Positions 41,526 to 49,901 of a stretch of DNA of 64,000 nucleotides are shown here, piece by piece; the first letter of the stretch is position 1; each line of letters begins with the position of its first letter. Position numbers and translations under genes: made by a program. The notes under the pieces were generated by a model, which worked only from the letters and a program-made list of their open reading frames with translations, had not been told where the DNA came from and did no database searches. The DNA is from Actinospineispora spinosispora DSM 44797 (GTDB taxonomy: Bacteria > Actinomycetota > Actinomycetes > Mycobacteriales > Pseudonocardiaceae): positions 62,001-126,000 of the forward strand of contig NZ_AUBB01000017.1 of the NCBI RefSeq assembly GCF_000429025.1. Direction: 5' to 3'.

Positions 41526-44500
41526 ATGTACGAGCTGTCGCGCGTCCGGTTGTTCTCGGTCGGTCCGCCCGGTGCCCGCTACCAGGACGTCTGTCTGGAC
41601 TTCCGGGGTATCGGGCCGTCGGTGAAGGTCGCTCCGCAACAGGACCTGTTCGCCGACGACGACCTCGATCGCGTGCCGCGCAGGCCGTCACCGGCGTCGG
41701 TGCTGTTCCTGGAGAACGGGGGCGGCAAGTCGGTCCTGCTCAAGCTCGTGTTCTCGGTACTGCTTCCGGGTCGACGCCAGGTCGTCGGCACGACCAACAC
41801 CCGGGTGCTGGAGAAGTTCGTCCTCGCCGACGACGTGGCGCACGTGGTGCTGGAGTGGATGCACACGGTCACCGGCGAGCGCGTCGTGACCGGCAAGGTG
41901 TCCGAGTGGCGCGGGCACGTCGTGTCCAGCGACCCGGCAAAGCTGATCGACTGCTGGTACTCGTTCCGTCCCACCGACGGCTTCTCACTCGACGACCTGC
42001 CGGTCGCGGTGAACAACCGACGGGTCACCCTGGCCGGGTTCCGGGAGCGGCTCGACCAGGCTCACCAGTCCGACCCGGGACTGGCGTTGATCTGGCGCAC
42101 GGTGCACCGCGAGTGGTCCCAGCACCTCGTCGAGCTGGGCCTCGACCCCGAGCTGTTCCGCTACCAGCGCGCGATGAACGCGGGCGAGGGTGAGGCCGCC
42201 GAGGCGTTCTCCTTCCCCAGCGACGAGGCGTTCGTCGACTTCCTGCTGCGCGCGGTCGTCGACCAGGAGGAACCTCAGGGCCTGGCGGAGGTCGTCGCCG
42301 GCTATGCGGCGAAGATCGCCCAGCGCGCCGAGCTGGAGCTGGAACGCGAGTTCGTCGAGGGAACACTCGAACGGTTGGGCCCACTGGTCGACGCGGAGCA
42401 CCGGGCGCAGGCGTCCCGGTCGGCCGAGACGTCCGCCAGGAACCGGGCTCGGCTGCTCGCCGCGTCGATCGCGGCCCGGCATCGGGCGGAGGTCGGGCGG
42501 GTCGAGATCGCGGGAGCGGCGCTGCGCGACGCGACCGAGGCCGCACAGCGGGCCGGCTCGGAACAACGCCGCCTGAACGAGGTGTCGACCGAGTTACGTC
42601 GTCAGGTCGCGGATCTCACGTGTCGCGCGGCTGAAGCGACCAGGGACACCCTCCAGGAACGCAAGGACGAGGCTTCCGAGCTCGTCGAGGCCTGGCATGC
42701 CGTCGAGGCCGTCCTGCGGGATCAGCTCGCCTCGGCGGAAGCCGCGCGCCTGCGTCGGGTGGTCACCACCGAACAGGAGCGTGCGCGGCCCGCACTCGAC
42801 GCCCGCCAGGCCGCGGCGACCGCACTGGCCTCAGCGCTGCGCGCGGTGGTCGACGAGGCTCTTGAGGCCGCCCGTTCCGCCGCCGAGCAGGCGAGGTCGG
42901 CCGCCGAGCTCGCCGAGACCGCTCGCGCACAGGAGCTGCGCTGGACCACCGAGGCCGCCGAGCATCGCAGCGCCGTCGACCAGGCGCACGCCGAACTGGG
43001 CAGAATCCGAGACCTGGTCACCGCCGCGGTCTCGGACGGCGCGCTGCGAGCCGAGGACGACGTCGAGGAGACGGCCGAGGTGGCCGCCCGGGAGGAGCGC
43101 GAGGCGGCGGCTTCGGTCGAGGAGACGCTGAAGGAGCTGGCCGCACTGCGCGGTGAGCGCCGCGAGGCCGACGCTCGTCTCACCGAGGCTCGGGCCGAGG
43201 CGGCCGACGCCGTGGCCGAGGCGCGAACGGCGCGCGACCGCGACGAGGACGCTCGGGCCCAGCACGCGAACCTCGCGTCCGAACCACGGCTGGGTGAGCT
43301 GCTCGGGGTCGAGTCGATCACGGTCGACCAGGACGCGGAGGCGCTGCTCGAACGGCTCGCCGCATCGCTCGCCGCACTCGACGACGAGCGCACCCGGCTG
43401 CGGGATGCACAGCTTCGCGACGTGCGGGCGCTGCGCGCCCTCGGTTCCGGGGGCCTGCTCCCGGAGCCGACCGAGGTGGAGCAGTCCCTCGCGGTCCTGG
43501 AGCGGGCGGGGATCAGCGCACGGTCCGGGTGGCGTCATCTGGCGAGCCTCACCGAGGACCAGCGGAGCGCCACGATCGCGCGAGTGCCGCACCTGGTGGC
43601 CGGTGTCCTCCTCAGCGACGCCGCGGACGGGGTCAGAGCTCGGGACGCTCTGGCCGAGGCGCGGCTGTTGCCCTGTGCCCTGGTGGCTGTCGGTTCTCTC
43701 GAATCGATCCGCCCCGACGGCGCTGACCCGGCCGTGGGCTCCGGTATCGATTTCGTGGTCCCTCCCAACCCCGCGATGTTCGACGATGCCGCGGCCGAGC
43801 GGGTACGCACCGAACTCACCGAGGAGACCCGTCGCAGGCGCGACCGGCTGGCAACCCTCGACGGGGCCTGGGACACCGATCGCACTCTGACCGAACGACT
43901 GCGCCGCTGGCGCGAGGCGTATCCGCCCGCTGCGCTCACCGAACTGGCCGAGGCCGGCATCCGGGCCGCCGAAGCAGCGCGGGCCCGGACCTCGGTGGTC
44001 GAGCGGGCGCTCGCCGCCGTCGCCGACCTCGACACACGAGCCGACCAGCTCGACGCCGCCCTGCCCCGTCTGCGCGCATCGGAGGCAGCCGCCCGTGCGC
44101 GGTCGACTCGGCTCGCGAGCCTGCGCACCGAGGTCCTGCGGCGTCCTGAACTCTCGGAGGCGGTCATCCAGGGCACCGCGGCGGCCGCGGCGGCGGACGC
44201 GCAGGCGGCCGAGGCCCGGAAAGCGGCCGCCCAGGCTCACCGGGACAGCCAGGAGTACGTACGAGCACAGGATCGTGGCGCCTCGGTGGCGGCCACAGCG
44301 CGCGACGACCTCGCCGAGCTCCCGACCGACGCGGTCGAGTCCTCGACGACGCGGGACGCCCCGGCCCAGCCGCTCAGCGTGCTGCGGACCGAGTACCGCA
44401 GGGCGGAGGCCGCCTACGCCGCCGCCGAGGTCGACGCGGACCTCCGGGCGGGTCTGGCCGCGGCGGAACGTGAGGCCGAGTCCGCCCGCGCCGCGGTCGA

Positions 44501-45980
44501 CCCGCTTCCCGATCGGGTCCGGCGGGCCGCGCACGAGCTGCTGCGCAGCCCGGACGGGTCCGACGCCTCCTCTCGGCGGGCGGCGGCCGACCAGGCCACG
44601 CGTACGTTGCGCGAGGTGGAGGCGCGGCTGCAGTCCGCGCACACCGAGCTGGCGTTGGCCCGACGGACCAGGGACGAGTACCGGCCGCAGCGCATCTCGC
44701 TGGCACCGTACGGCGAGCCGACCGACATCGAGCACGGCGCCGGCCTGGTCGAGCGGGTGGAGCAGGACCGTCGGGCCGCCGAGGCGGCGGCGTCCACCGA
44801 GGAGAACCGGCGGGTCGCGGCGGCCTCCCAGCAGCGAGCCGTCCAGGTATCGGCGGATGGTTTCGGCAGGTTGGTCGACGGGCTGGACGATCTGGTGCCG
44901 GATACCGGACACGAGGACACCGAGGCGTTCTCCGGCGATGTCAATGCGGCCTCGGCCAGCTGGATCGCCGCACGGGGTGGCCTGCAGAACGCGATCAGTG
45001 CCCGGGACGGCGTCGACAACGAGGTCCGCAAATCGGCCGACGCCGTCGCCCATCACGCCCAGGAGGCCCGGTTCGGGACCGTGTCCAGCCCGGTGCGCCG
45101 GCACATCCTCGGTGTGTCCAGGGCCGAGATGCCGCCGTTGGCCGCCGACTGGCTCAGGGCGCTTCGCCCCCGGCTGCGCTCGCTCGAGGACGATCTGGCG
45201 AACATCGGCAGGCATCGGACCGGCATCGTGACCCGGCTGCAAGGCATGGTCGGCGAGTCGCTGCGCACGCTGCGGCTGGCACAGCGCCTTTCGCAGCTGC
45301 CGGACGGGCTGTCCGACTGGTCCGGCCAGCAGTTCCTGCGCTTCCGGTTCGAGGAGATCGACGACGACACGGTGCTCGCCGAGCGCCTCGGCGAGGTCGT
45401 CGACCGCACGGCCGAGGGCTACCTCAGCGGCGGCAAGGAGCAGCGCGACGGGATGTCGCTGCTGCTGCGCGGTGTGCGCGCCGCGATGCCGAGGGGCGTC
45501 CGGGTCGAGATGCTGAAGCCGGACGCGGTGCTGCGGACCGAGCGGCTCCGGGTCTCGGAGATTCGCGACGTGTTCTCCGGCGGGCAGCAGCTCACCGCCG
45601 CGATCGTCCTCTACTGCACGATGGCGGCGCTGCGGGCCAACCAACGCGGCGAGGGCCGCAGGCCGCATGCCGGTGTCCTGTTCCTGGACAACCCGATCGG
45701 CCGGGCGTCGGCCGGCTATCTGCTGGAGCTGCAGTTCGGTGTCGCACACGCGCTCGGCGTGCAGCTCGTCTACACGACCGGGTTGTTCGACGCGGGTGCG
45801 CTGAGCACCTTCCCGCTGTTGGTGCGGCTGCGCAACGACGCCGACCTGCGCGCGGGGCGCAAGTACCTCTCGGTGGACGAGCAGATCGCCCGACGCCTGG
45901 ACGAGCTGCCACCCGAGGACGGCACCGGTCGGCTCGCGTCGGTCCGGCTCTTCCGCAGGCCGGAGCCGGTGTCGACCTAG
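41526..45980 (+). CDS. SMC/MukB-like coiled-coil ATPase (JetC position)
   Basis: A 1484-aa SMC-type ATPase. The N-terminal head holds Walker A LENGGGKS with K68. Long Ala/Arg/Glu-rich coiled coils run from about 280-640 and 745-1290. A globular hinge-like domain lies at about 640-745. The C-terminal head has the signature FSGGQQ (1350-1355) and Walker B VLFLDN (D1388-N1389). The residue after the Walker B aspartate is Asn, where SMC, Rad50 and MukB have catalytic Glu. LFLDN-PIG-RAS replaces the usual LDEPF/LDE-x-F pattern. It starts 27 nt after the KITE-like gene with AGGGGGAG upstream. It should form an ATP-gated DNA-entrapping complex with the two upstream products. No JetD-type nuclease gene is nearby. 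Confidence 0.85.
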   Translation: MYELSRVRLFSVGPPGARYQDVCLDFRGIGPSVKVAPQQDLFADDDLDRVPRRPSPASVLFLENGGGKSVLLKLVFSVLLPGRRQVVGTTNTRVLEKFVLADDVAHVVLEWMHTVTGERVVTGKVSEWRGHVVSSDPAKLIDCWYSFRPTDGFSLDDLPVAVNNRRVTLAGFRERLDQAHQSDPGLALIWRTVHREWSQHLVELGLDPELFRYQRAMNAGEGEAAEAFSFPSDEAFVDFLLRAVVDQEEPQGLAEVVAGYAAKIAQRAELELEREFVEGTLERLGPLVDAEHRAQASRSAETSARNRARLLAASIAARHRAEVGRVEIAGAALRDATEAAQRAGSEQRRLNEVSTELRRQVADLTCRAAEATRDTLQERKDEASELVEAWHAVEAVLRDQLASAEAARLRRVVTTEQERARPALDARQAAATALASALRAVVDEALEAARSAAEQARSAAELAETARAQELRWTTEAAEHRSAVDQAHAELGRIRDLVTAAVSDGALRAEDDVEETAEVAAREEREAAASVEETLKELAALRGERREADARLTEARAEAADAVAEARTARDRDEDARAQHANLASEPRLGELLGVESITVDQDAEALLERLAASLAALDDERTRLRDAQLRDVRALRALGSGGLLPEPTEVEQSLAVLERAGISARSGWRHLASLTEDQRSATIARVPHLVAGVLLSDAADGVRARDALAEARLLPCALVAVGSLESIRPDGADPAVGSGIDFVVPPNPAMFDDAAAERVRTELTEETRRRRDRLATLDGAWDTDRTLTERLRRWREAYPPAALTELAEAGIRAAEAARARTSVVERALAAVADLDTRADQLDAALPRLRASEAAARARSTRLASLRTEVLRRPELSEAVIQGTAAAAAADAQAAEARKAAAQAHRDSQEYVRAQDRGASVAATARDDLAELPTDAVESSTTRDAPAQPLSVLRTEYRRAEAAYAAAEVDADLRAGLAAAEREAESARAAVDPLPDRVRRAAHELLRSPDGSDASSRRAAADQATRTLREVEARLQSAHTELALARRTRDEYRPQRISLAPYGEPTDIEHGAGLVERVEQDRRAAEAAASTEENRRVAAASQQRAVQVSADGFGRLVDGLDDLVPDTGHEDTEAFSGDVNAASASWIAARGGLQNAISARDGVDNEVRKSADAVAHHAQEARFGTVSSPVRRHILGVSRAEMPPLAADWLRALRPRLRSLEDDLANIGRHRTGIVTRLQGMVGESLRTLRLAQRLSQLPDGLSDWSGQQFLRFRFEEIDDDTVLAERLGEVVDRTAEGYLSGGKEQRDGMSLLLRGVRAAMPRGVRVEMLKPDAVLRTERLRVSEIRDVFSGGQQLTAAIVLYCTMAALRANQRGEGRRPHAGVLFLDNPIGRASAGYLLELQFGVAHALGVQLVYTTGLFDAGALSTFPLLVRLRNDADLRAGRKYLSVDEQIARRLDELPPEDGTGRLASVRLFRRPEPVST

Positions 45981-46020
45981 GAGGCCAGCCGCCGCCGGGT
46001 CGAGGCGCGGAAATGGAATA

Positions 46021-46034
46021 GTAGCCATGGCTAC
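46021..46034. promoter_or_regulatory. MarR operator candidate, 14-bp palindrome
   Basis: GTAGCCATGGCTAC is a perfect palindrome 11 bp upstream of TACATT, the likely -10 of the MarR gene. Its place over the -35 area suggests autorepression by the MarR protein. Confidence 0.6.
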
Positions 46035-46056
46035 AGTCGCCATGTACATTATTCGC

Positions 46057-46509
46057 ATGCGCGAAGGACCCACTCCCGGCCATCTGGTCTGGCGGCTGTC
46101 GATGAAGTGGAGGGTCGCGGTCGATCGCGCGCTCGCTCCGCTCGGCCTGACGCACGCCCAGTACGTCGTGCTCGCGTCGGTGCTCGACCGGCAGAGTGCC
46201 GGTCCGAGCCCCAGCCAGCGCGAGCTGGCCGATCACACCGGGCTCGAAGCGCTCTACATCTCCAAACTCGTGCGCGCGCTCGAAGCCGACGGCCTGCTGC
46301 ACCGGGCACGGGACCCCCACGACTCGCGTGCCGTCCGCCTCACACTGTCCGACCGGGGCCGGGAGACCGTTCGACCGGCCATCGTCACGGTGCGCCGGCT
46401 CATGGACCAGCTGCTGACCCCGCTGGGCGGGCTGGACGACCACCGGGTCGCCGCGCTCGTCCGCGACCTGACAGCACTGCTCGACACTCCGCTCGACCCC
46501 GAGCACTAG
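46057..46509 (+). CDS. MarR-family transcriptional regulator
   Basis: A 150-aa MarR protein. The winged helix spans LTHAQYVVLASVLDRQSAGPSPSQRELADHTGLEALYISKLVRALEADGLLHRARDPHDSRAVRLTLSDRG, including the DxRxxxLxLT wing. The ATG at 46057 is chosen over ATG 46027 and 46042, because those lie in the operator palindrome and -10 region (TACATT, 46045-46050), leaving a leaderless start. It is followed 15 bp later by a haloalkane dehalogenase gene on the same strand, so the pair probably responds to the dehalogenase substrate. Confidence 0.9.
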   Translation: MREGPTPGHLVWRLSMKWRVAVDRALAPLGLTHAQYVVLASVLDRQSAGPSPSQRELADHTGLEALYISKLVRALEADGLLHRARDPHDSRAVRLTLSDRGRETVRPAIVTVRRLMDQLLTPLGGLDDHRVAALVRDLTALLDTPLDPEH

Positions 46510-46524
46510 CCGAAAGGCCTACGC

Positions 46525-47382
46525 ATGCCGGACATCGGTGTTCTCGACTCGTTCGTCCACCATGAGGAGTCCGGGACAGGCGCCCCGGTGGTGTTCCTGC
46601 ACGGCAACCCCGGGTCCTCCCACCTGTGGCGCAAGGTGTTCCCCGGCCTCAGCGCCGCCAGGCTGCTTGCTCCCGATCTGATCGGCATGGGCCGTTCCGG
46701 GAAACCCGACATCCCGTACCTGTTCACCGATCACGCCCGGTACCTGGATGCCTGGTTCGACGCCGCGGCACTCGACCGCGTGGTGCTGGTCGGACACGAC
46801 TGGGGCGGAGCGCTCGCGTTCGACTGGGCCGCGCGCCATCCCGACCGAGTGCGGGGCGTCGTCTTCTTCGAGTCCATCATCAAGCCGATGACCAGGGACG
46901 AGCTCCCGGCGCCCGCCCGCGAACGCGTCGAGCGATTCCGGACCCCGGGCCTCGGCGAGCAGCTCGTCCTCGACGAGAACCTGTTCGTCCGGCAGGCTTT
47001 CACCGGTGGGGTCCTGACCCCGCTGAGCGAGGAGGACCTGCTGCCTTACCTGGCGCCGTACCCGACCAGGGAGAGCCGTCGCCCGATCCTGGCGTGGGCC
47101 CGGCAGATGCCCTTCGACGGCGAACCGGCCGACCTCGTCCGTCGCATCGAGGCCTACGACAGATGGCTGACCGACAGCGCGAGGGTCCCGAAGCTGCTCC
47201 TGACGTTCGAGGGTTCGCCGACCCTGCTCGTGCGGCGAGAGCTCGCCGCCTGGTGCGCGGCGAACATCGCCTGCCTGGAGACGGAGGCCTGCGGACAGTC
47301 GGGCCATCACGCACCGGAGGACAGGCCGGAGGAGATCGCCGGCGCGATCTCCCGGTGGCTGGATCGCCACGGCCTGCGCTAG
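46525..47382 (+). CDS. Haloalkane dehalogenase (DhaA-like)
   Basis: A 285-aa alpha/beta hydrolase. The nucleophile is D92 in GHDWGGAL. Oxyanion-hole residues are N28 in HGNPGSS and W93. The acid is probably E116 in FFES and the base H261 in SGHHAPED. PDLIGMGRSGKPD, TDHARYLDAW and the C-terminal VPKLLLTFEGSP match subfamily-II haloalkane dehalogenases. It hydrolyses a carbon-halogen bond to alcohol and halide in the cytosol. Epoxide hydrolases also use Asp at this site but carry different lid tyrosines. AAAGGC lies upstream of ATG 46525. Operon with the MarR regulator points to induction by a halogenated or related lipophilic compound. Confidence 0.88.
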   Translation: MPDIGVLDSFVHHEESGTGAPVVFLHGNPGSSHLWRKVFPGLSAARLLAPDLIGMGRSGKPDIPYLFTDHARYLDAWFDAAALDRVVLVGHDWGGALAFDWAARHPDRVRGVVFFESIIKPMTRDELPAPARERVERFRTPGLGEQLVLDENLFVRQAFTGGVLTPLSEEDLLPYLAPYPTRESRRPILAWARQMPFDGEPADLVRRIEAYDRWLTDSARVPKLLLTFEGSPTLLVRRELAAWCAANIACLETEACGQSGHHAPEDRPEEIAGAISRWLDRHGLR

Positions 47383-47405
47383 GCCGCGCGGTTGCACCGG
47401 GCGCG

Positions 47406-48356
47406 CTAGGTCGCGCAGGTGAAGGCCCTCTCGGTCTCCTCGGCGATCAGCCGCACGAGCTCGGTGGCCGAAGCGACCTCGGTGATCAGATCGATCGCCT
47501 CGCTCGCCCACACCGAGACGACAGCGAGATCACCTCTGGCGGCGGCCTCGCGATAGGCCCGCCTGGTGTCGACGTCCCGCTCGAGTTCCTGTTCGCGTCC
47601 ACGCCACGTGTCGAGGAACGAGTTGGTCACCACGCGTGCCGTGTAGCGGGCAGGCCAACCCGAGTCTCGAGCGACGTCGAGCACCCGGCTGCGTTCGGTG
47701 TCGGCGCCGAGGCCGCCGACGATGGCCTTCACGATCTCGGCGTCGACCAATGCTTCGTGGCTGGCCTGGAACCGGGTCCCCAGCAGCGCGCCCACCGCAC
47801 CGAGAACCAGTGCGGCGGCCACGCCGCGGCCGTCCGCGATACCGCCCGCCGCGAGCACGGGCACAGGTGCCACCAGATCGACGACAGCGGGCACGAGGGT
47901 CAACGTGGACCGTCGGCCGCCGTGCCCACCCGACTCGGCGCCCTGCGCGACGAGCAGGTCCGCGCCCAGGTCCACGGCGCGACGCGCCTCGTCGAGGTCG
48001 GTGACCTGGATGATCAGCGGGATGCCGGCGGCGTGAACGCGGGCGGCGAACGGACCCGGGTCACCGAACGACAGCATGACAGCCGCCGGGCCCTGGTCGA
48101 GTACCCATTCGACGGTCGACACCTCCACCGCCCACGCCAGGAACCCGACACCCCAGGGGCGAGACGTTCGCGCGGTCACGATCGCCAGTTCGCGTTCCAG
48201 CCACGCACGCTCGCCTCGGCCTCCGCCGACCAGGCCCAGTCCGCCCCCGTTGGACACAGCAGCCGCCAGTTCGCCACCCGCCGACCCGCCCATCGGGGCC
48301 GAGGCGATCGGGTGATCGATCGACAGCAGGTCGGTGAACGCTGTTCGGAGTGCCAC
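47406..48356 (-). CDS. Nitronate monooxygenase (2-nitropropane dioxygenase family)
   Basis: A 316-aa FMN-dependent TIM-barrel enzyme. It begins HPIASAPMGGSAGGELAAAVSNGGGLGLVGG. The FMN/catalytic region is LLVAQGAESGGHGGRRS, then VPVLAAGGIADGRGVAAALVLGAVGALLGTRF. It oxidises alkyl nitronates (propionate-3-nitronate type) or acts as an NADH:quinone reductase, as some family members do. The GTG at 48356 is preceded by TAGGCT with a 6-nt gap, so it is probably leaderless. It is tail-to-tail with the dehalogenase gene, 23 bp apart. No close functional partner is evident. Confidence 0.9.
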   Translation of the reverse strand: MALRTAFTDLLSIDHPIASAPMGGSAGGELAAAVSNGGGLGLVGGGRGERAWLERELAIVTARTSRPWGVGFLAWAVEVSTVEWVLDQGPAAVMLSFGDPGPFAARVHAAGIPLIIQVTDLDEARRAVDLGADLLVAQGAESGGHGGRRSTLTLVPAVVDLVAPVPVLAAGGIADGRGVAAALVLGAVGALLGTRFQASHEALVDAEIVKAIVGGLGADTERSRVLDVARDSGWPARYTARVVTNSFLDTWRGREQELERDVDTRRAYREAAARGDLAVVSVWASEAIDLITEVASATELVRLIAEETERAFTCAT

Positions 48357-48488
48357 CAGCCGAGCCTACTTCCGAGGGCCTCGCCCGTTGGCCGCCAGCT
48401 GAAGTCACGTGCCCGGCCGGTTGCACCACCGGGGCCGCGTCGCACGACGCTGAATCGCTTGTCCGGACCGGTCCGCGCACCTTAGTCT

Positions 48489-48516
48489 GTCGTTGATACG
48501 ACATAGTCGTTGCGAC
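48489..48516. promoter_or_regulatory. Array of GTCGT/ACGAC half-sites upstream of SDR-PPOX gene
   Basis: GTCGT at 48489, ACGAC at 48498, GTCGT at 48506 and CGAC at 48513 give three overlapping inverted repeats, including the perfect ACGAC-ATA-GTCGT at 48498-48510. This is the style of TetR-family operators with two dimers. The regulator is not in the window. Confidence 0.5.
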
Positions 48517-48533
48517 GAGAGAATGAGGTCGAC

Positions 48534-49781
48534 GTGAGAAGCCTGGTCATCACGGGTGGGACCGACGGCATGGGGAGGGCGCTGGCCCTGACCTATCTGG
48601 GCAGGGGCGACGAGGTGGTGATCGTCGGCCGCGACGGCGAGAAGGGAGCGGCCGTCCTCGAGGCCGCCGCCGCCATGGGTGCAGCGGACCGCGCCCACTT
48701 CGTGCGCGCCGACCTCAGCCTGGTCAGTGAGAACAGAAGAGTGATCGACGAGGTGCGTCGCGTGTTGTCGACGGTGGACGCGCTGATCCTGTGTGCCCGC
48801 CATTACCGGTCGACCAGGGCCGTGACCGCCGAGGGTTTCGAGGACAACTTCGCCCTGTTCTACCTCAGCCGGTTCGTGCTCGGCTACGGCTTGGTCGACC
48901 TGCTCGACGCGGCCGAGCGGCCGGTCATCCTGAACGTCAGCGGCCCGGGCAGCGGAACGAGTGACGTCGCGTGGGACGACCTGCAGTGCGAGCGTGACTA
49001 TCGGGGCATGGACGCACTCATGCGTGGCGGGCCTCTCAACGACCTGCTCGGTCTCGGCTTCGTCCAGAACGAGGCGTCGGCGAAGGTCCGCTACGTGCTG
49101 TTGCATCCCGGTACGGTCAGCACGAGCTTCTCCGGCGAGTACGACGAACAGACGCAGCTGGTCATCGACCACCTGAAGGACACCGCCAGACCGATCGAGG
49201 AAGCACTGGCCCCGATGCTGGAGGTACTGGACCACCCACCGGCGGCCGGATTGAGCGCTGTGGTTCTTGGCGAGGCTCTGGACGTGCGGGGTCCGGCGTT
49301 CGACGCCGACGCGGCACGTCGTCTGTACGGCGAGACGACGGTGTTGTTGTCCCGGCTGGCGTCGGCGGCACCGGGTGTGTCGATGAGCAGGCTTCGACGC
49401 CTTCTGGACCGGCCGGTGTTCGCCACGGTGGCGACCGTGCACCCCGACGGCGGACCGCACCAGTCGGTGGTGTGGGTGACCAGGGACGGCGACGATGTGC
49501 TGTTCGTCGTCGCCGTCGGCAGCCGTAAGGAACGCAACCTGCGGCGCAGTCCGGACGTCAGTGTCCTGGTGAGCCCTCCGGAGGAGCCCTACACGTACGC
49601 GGCGATCCGAGGGACCGCCACGCTGTCCGACGAAGGGGCGACAGAGCTGCGCGACGCGCTGGCGATCAAGTACACCGGGAAGGCCTACGCCGACCACAAT
49701 CCCGAGGCGGTCGGGCGCACCCGGGACACCGCGATCACCACTGTCCGCGTGTCGCCGACCCGTGTCGTCGGACGCCTCTGA
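48534..49781 (+). CDS. Fusion of SDR-like domain and PPOX-class (F420/FMN) oxidoreductase domain
   Basis: A 415-aa two-domain protein. Residues 1-250 are a Rossmann short-chain dehydrogenase-like domain with TGGTDGMG (7-14). NNAG is replaced by LILCARH, and YxxxK by Y156-RGM-D160, so the usual catalytic lysine is missing. Residues about 285-415 are a split beta-barrel of the PPOX class (RPVFATVATVHPDGGPHQSVVWVTRDGD, RKERNLRRSPDVSVLVSPPEEPYTYAAIRGTATL), the family that binds F420 or FMN in actinobacteria. GTG 48534 has GAGG 5 nt upstream. The fusion may channel hydride between NAD(P)H and F420, or the SDR part may only bind. Substrate unknown. Confidence 0.85.
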   Translation: MRSLVITGGTDGMGRALALTYLGRGDEVVIVGRDGEKGAAVLEAAAAMGAADRAHFVRADLSLVSENRRVIDEVRRVLSTVDALILCARHYRSTRAVTAEGFEDNFALFYLSRFVLGYGLVDLLDAAERPVILNVSGPGSGTSDVAWDDLQCERDYRGMDALMRGGPLNDLLGLGFVQNEASAKVRYVLLHPGTVSTSFSGEYDEQTQLVIDHLKDTARPIEEALAPMLEVLDHPPAAGLSAVVLGEALDVRGPAFDADAARRLYGETTVLLSRLASAAPGVSMSRLRRLLDRPVFATVATVHPDGGPHQSVVWVTRDGDDVLFVVAVGSRKERNLRRSPDVSVLVSPPEEPYTYAAIRGTATLSDEGATELRDALAIKYTGKAYADHNPEAVGRTRDTAITTVRVSPTRVVGRL

Positions 49782-49901
49782 GCAAAACCGCCCACGGCGG
49801 CGCGTGAGCCGAACCGGCGTGCGTCCCGCGCCCTAAAATTCGGTCCATGGGTTGCCGCTGTTGATCACTGAACGGACGTGTCGAGCCGGGAGCCCCCGGC
49901 G

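Noticed and set aside
39241-45980. Calling the SMC trio a complete Wadjet defence system
   Set aside because: JetD, required for plasmid cleavage in Wadjet, is not present in the window, and the small subunits could not be matched with certainty to JetA and JetB.
42831-46073. A reverse-strand frame over 1000 codons long opposite the SMC ATPase
   Set aside because: Third-position GC bias makes long antisense frames. The forward product has Walker A, signature and coiled coils; the antisense frame has no recognisable domain.
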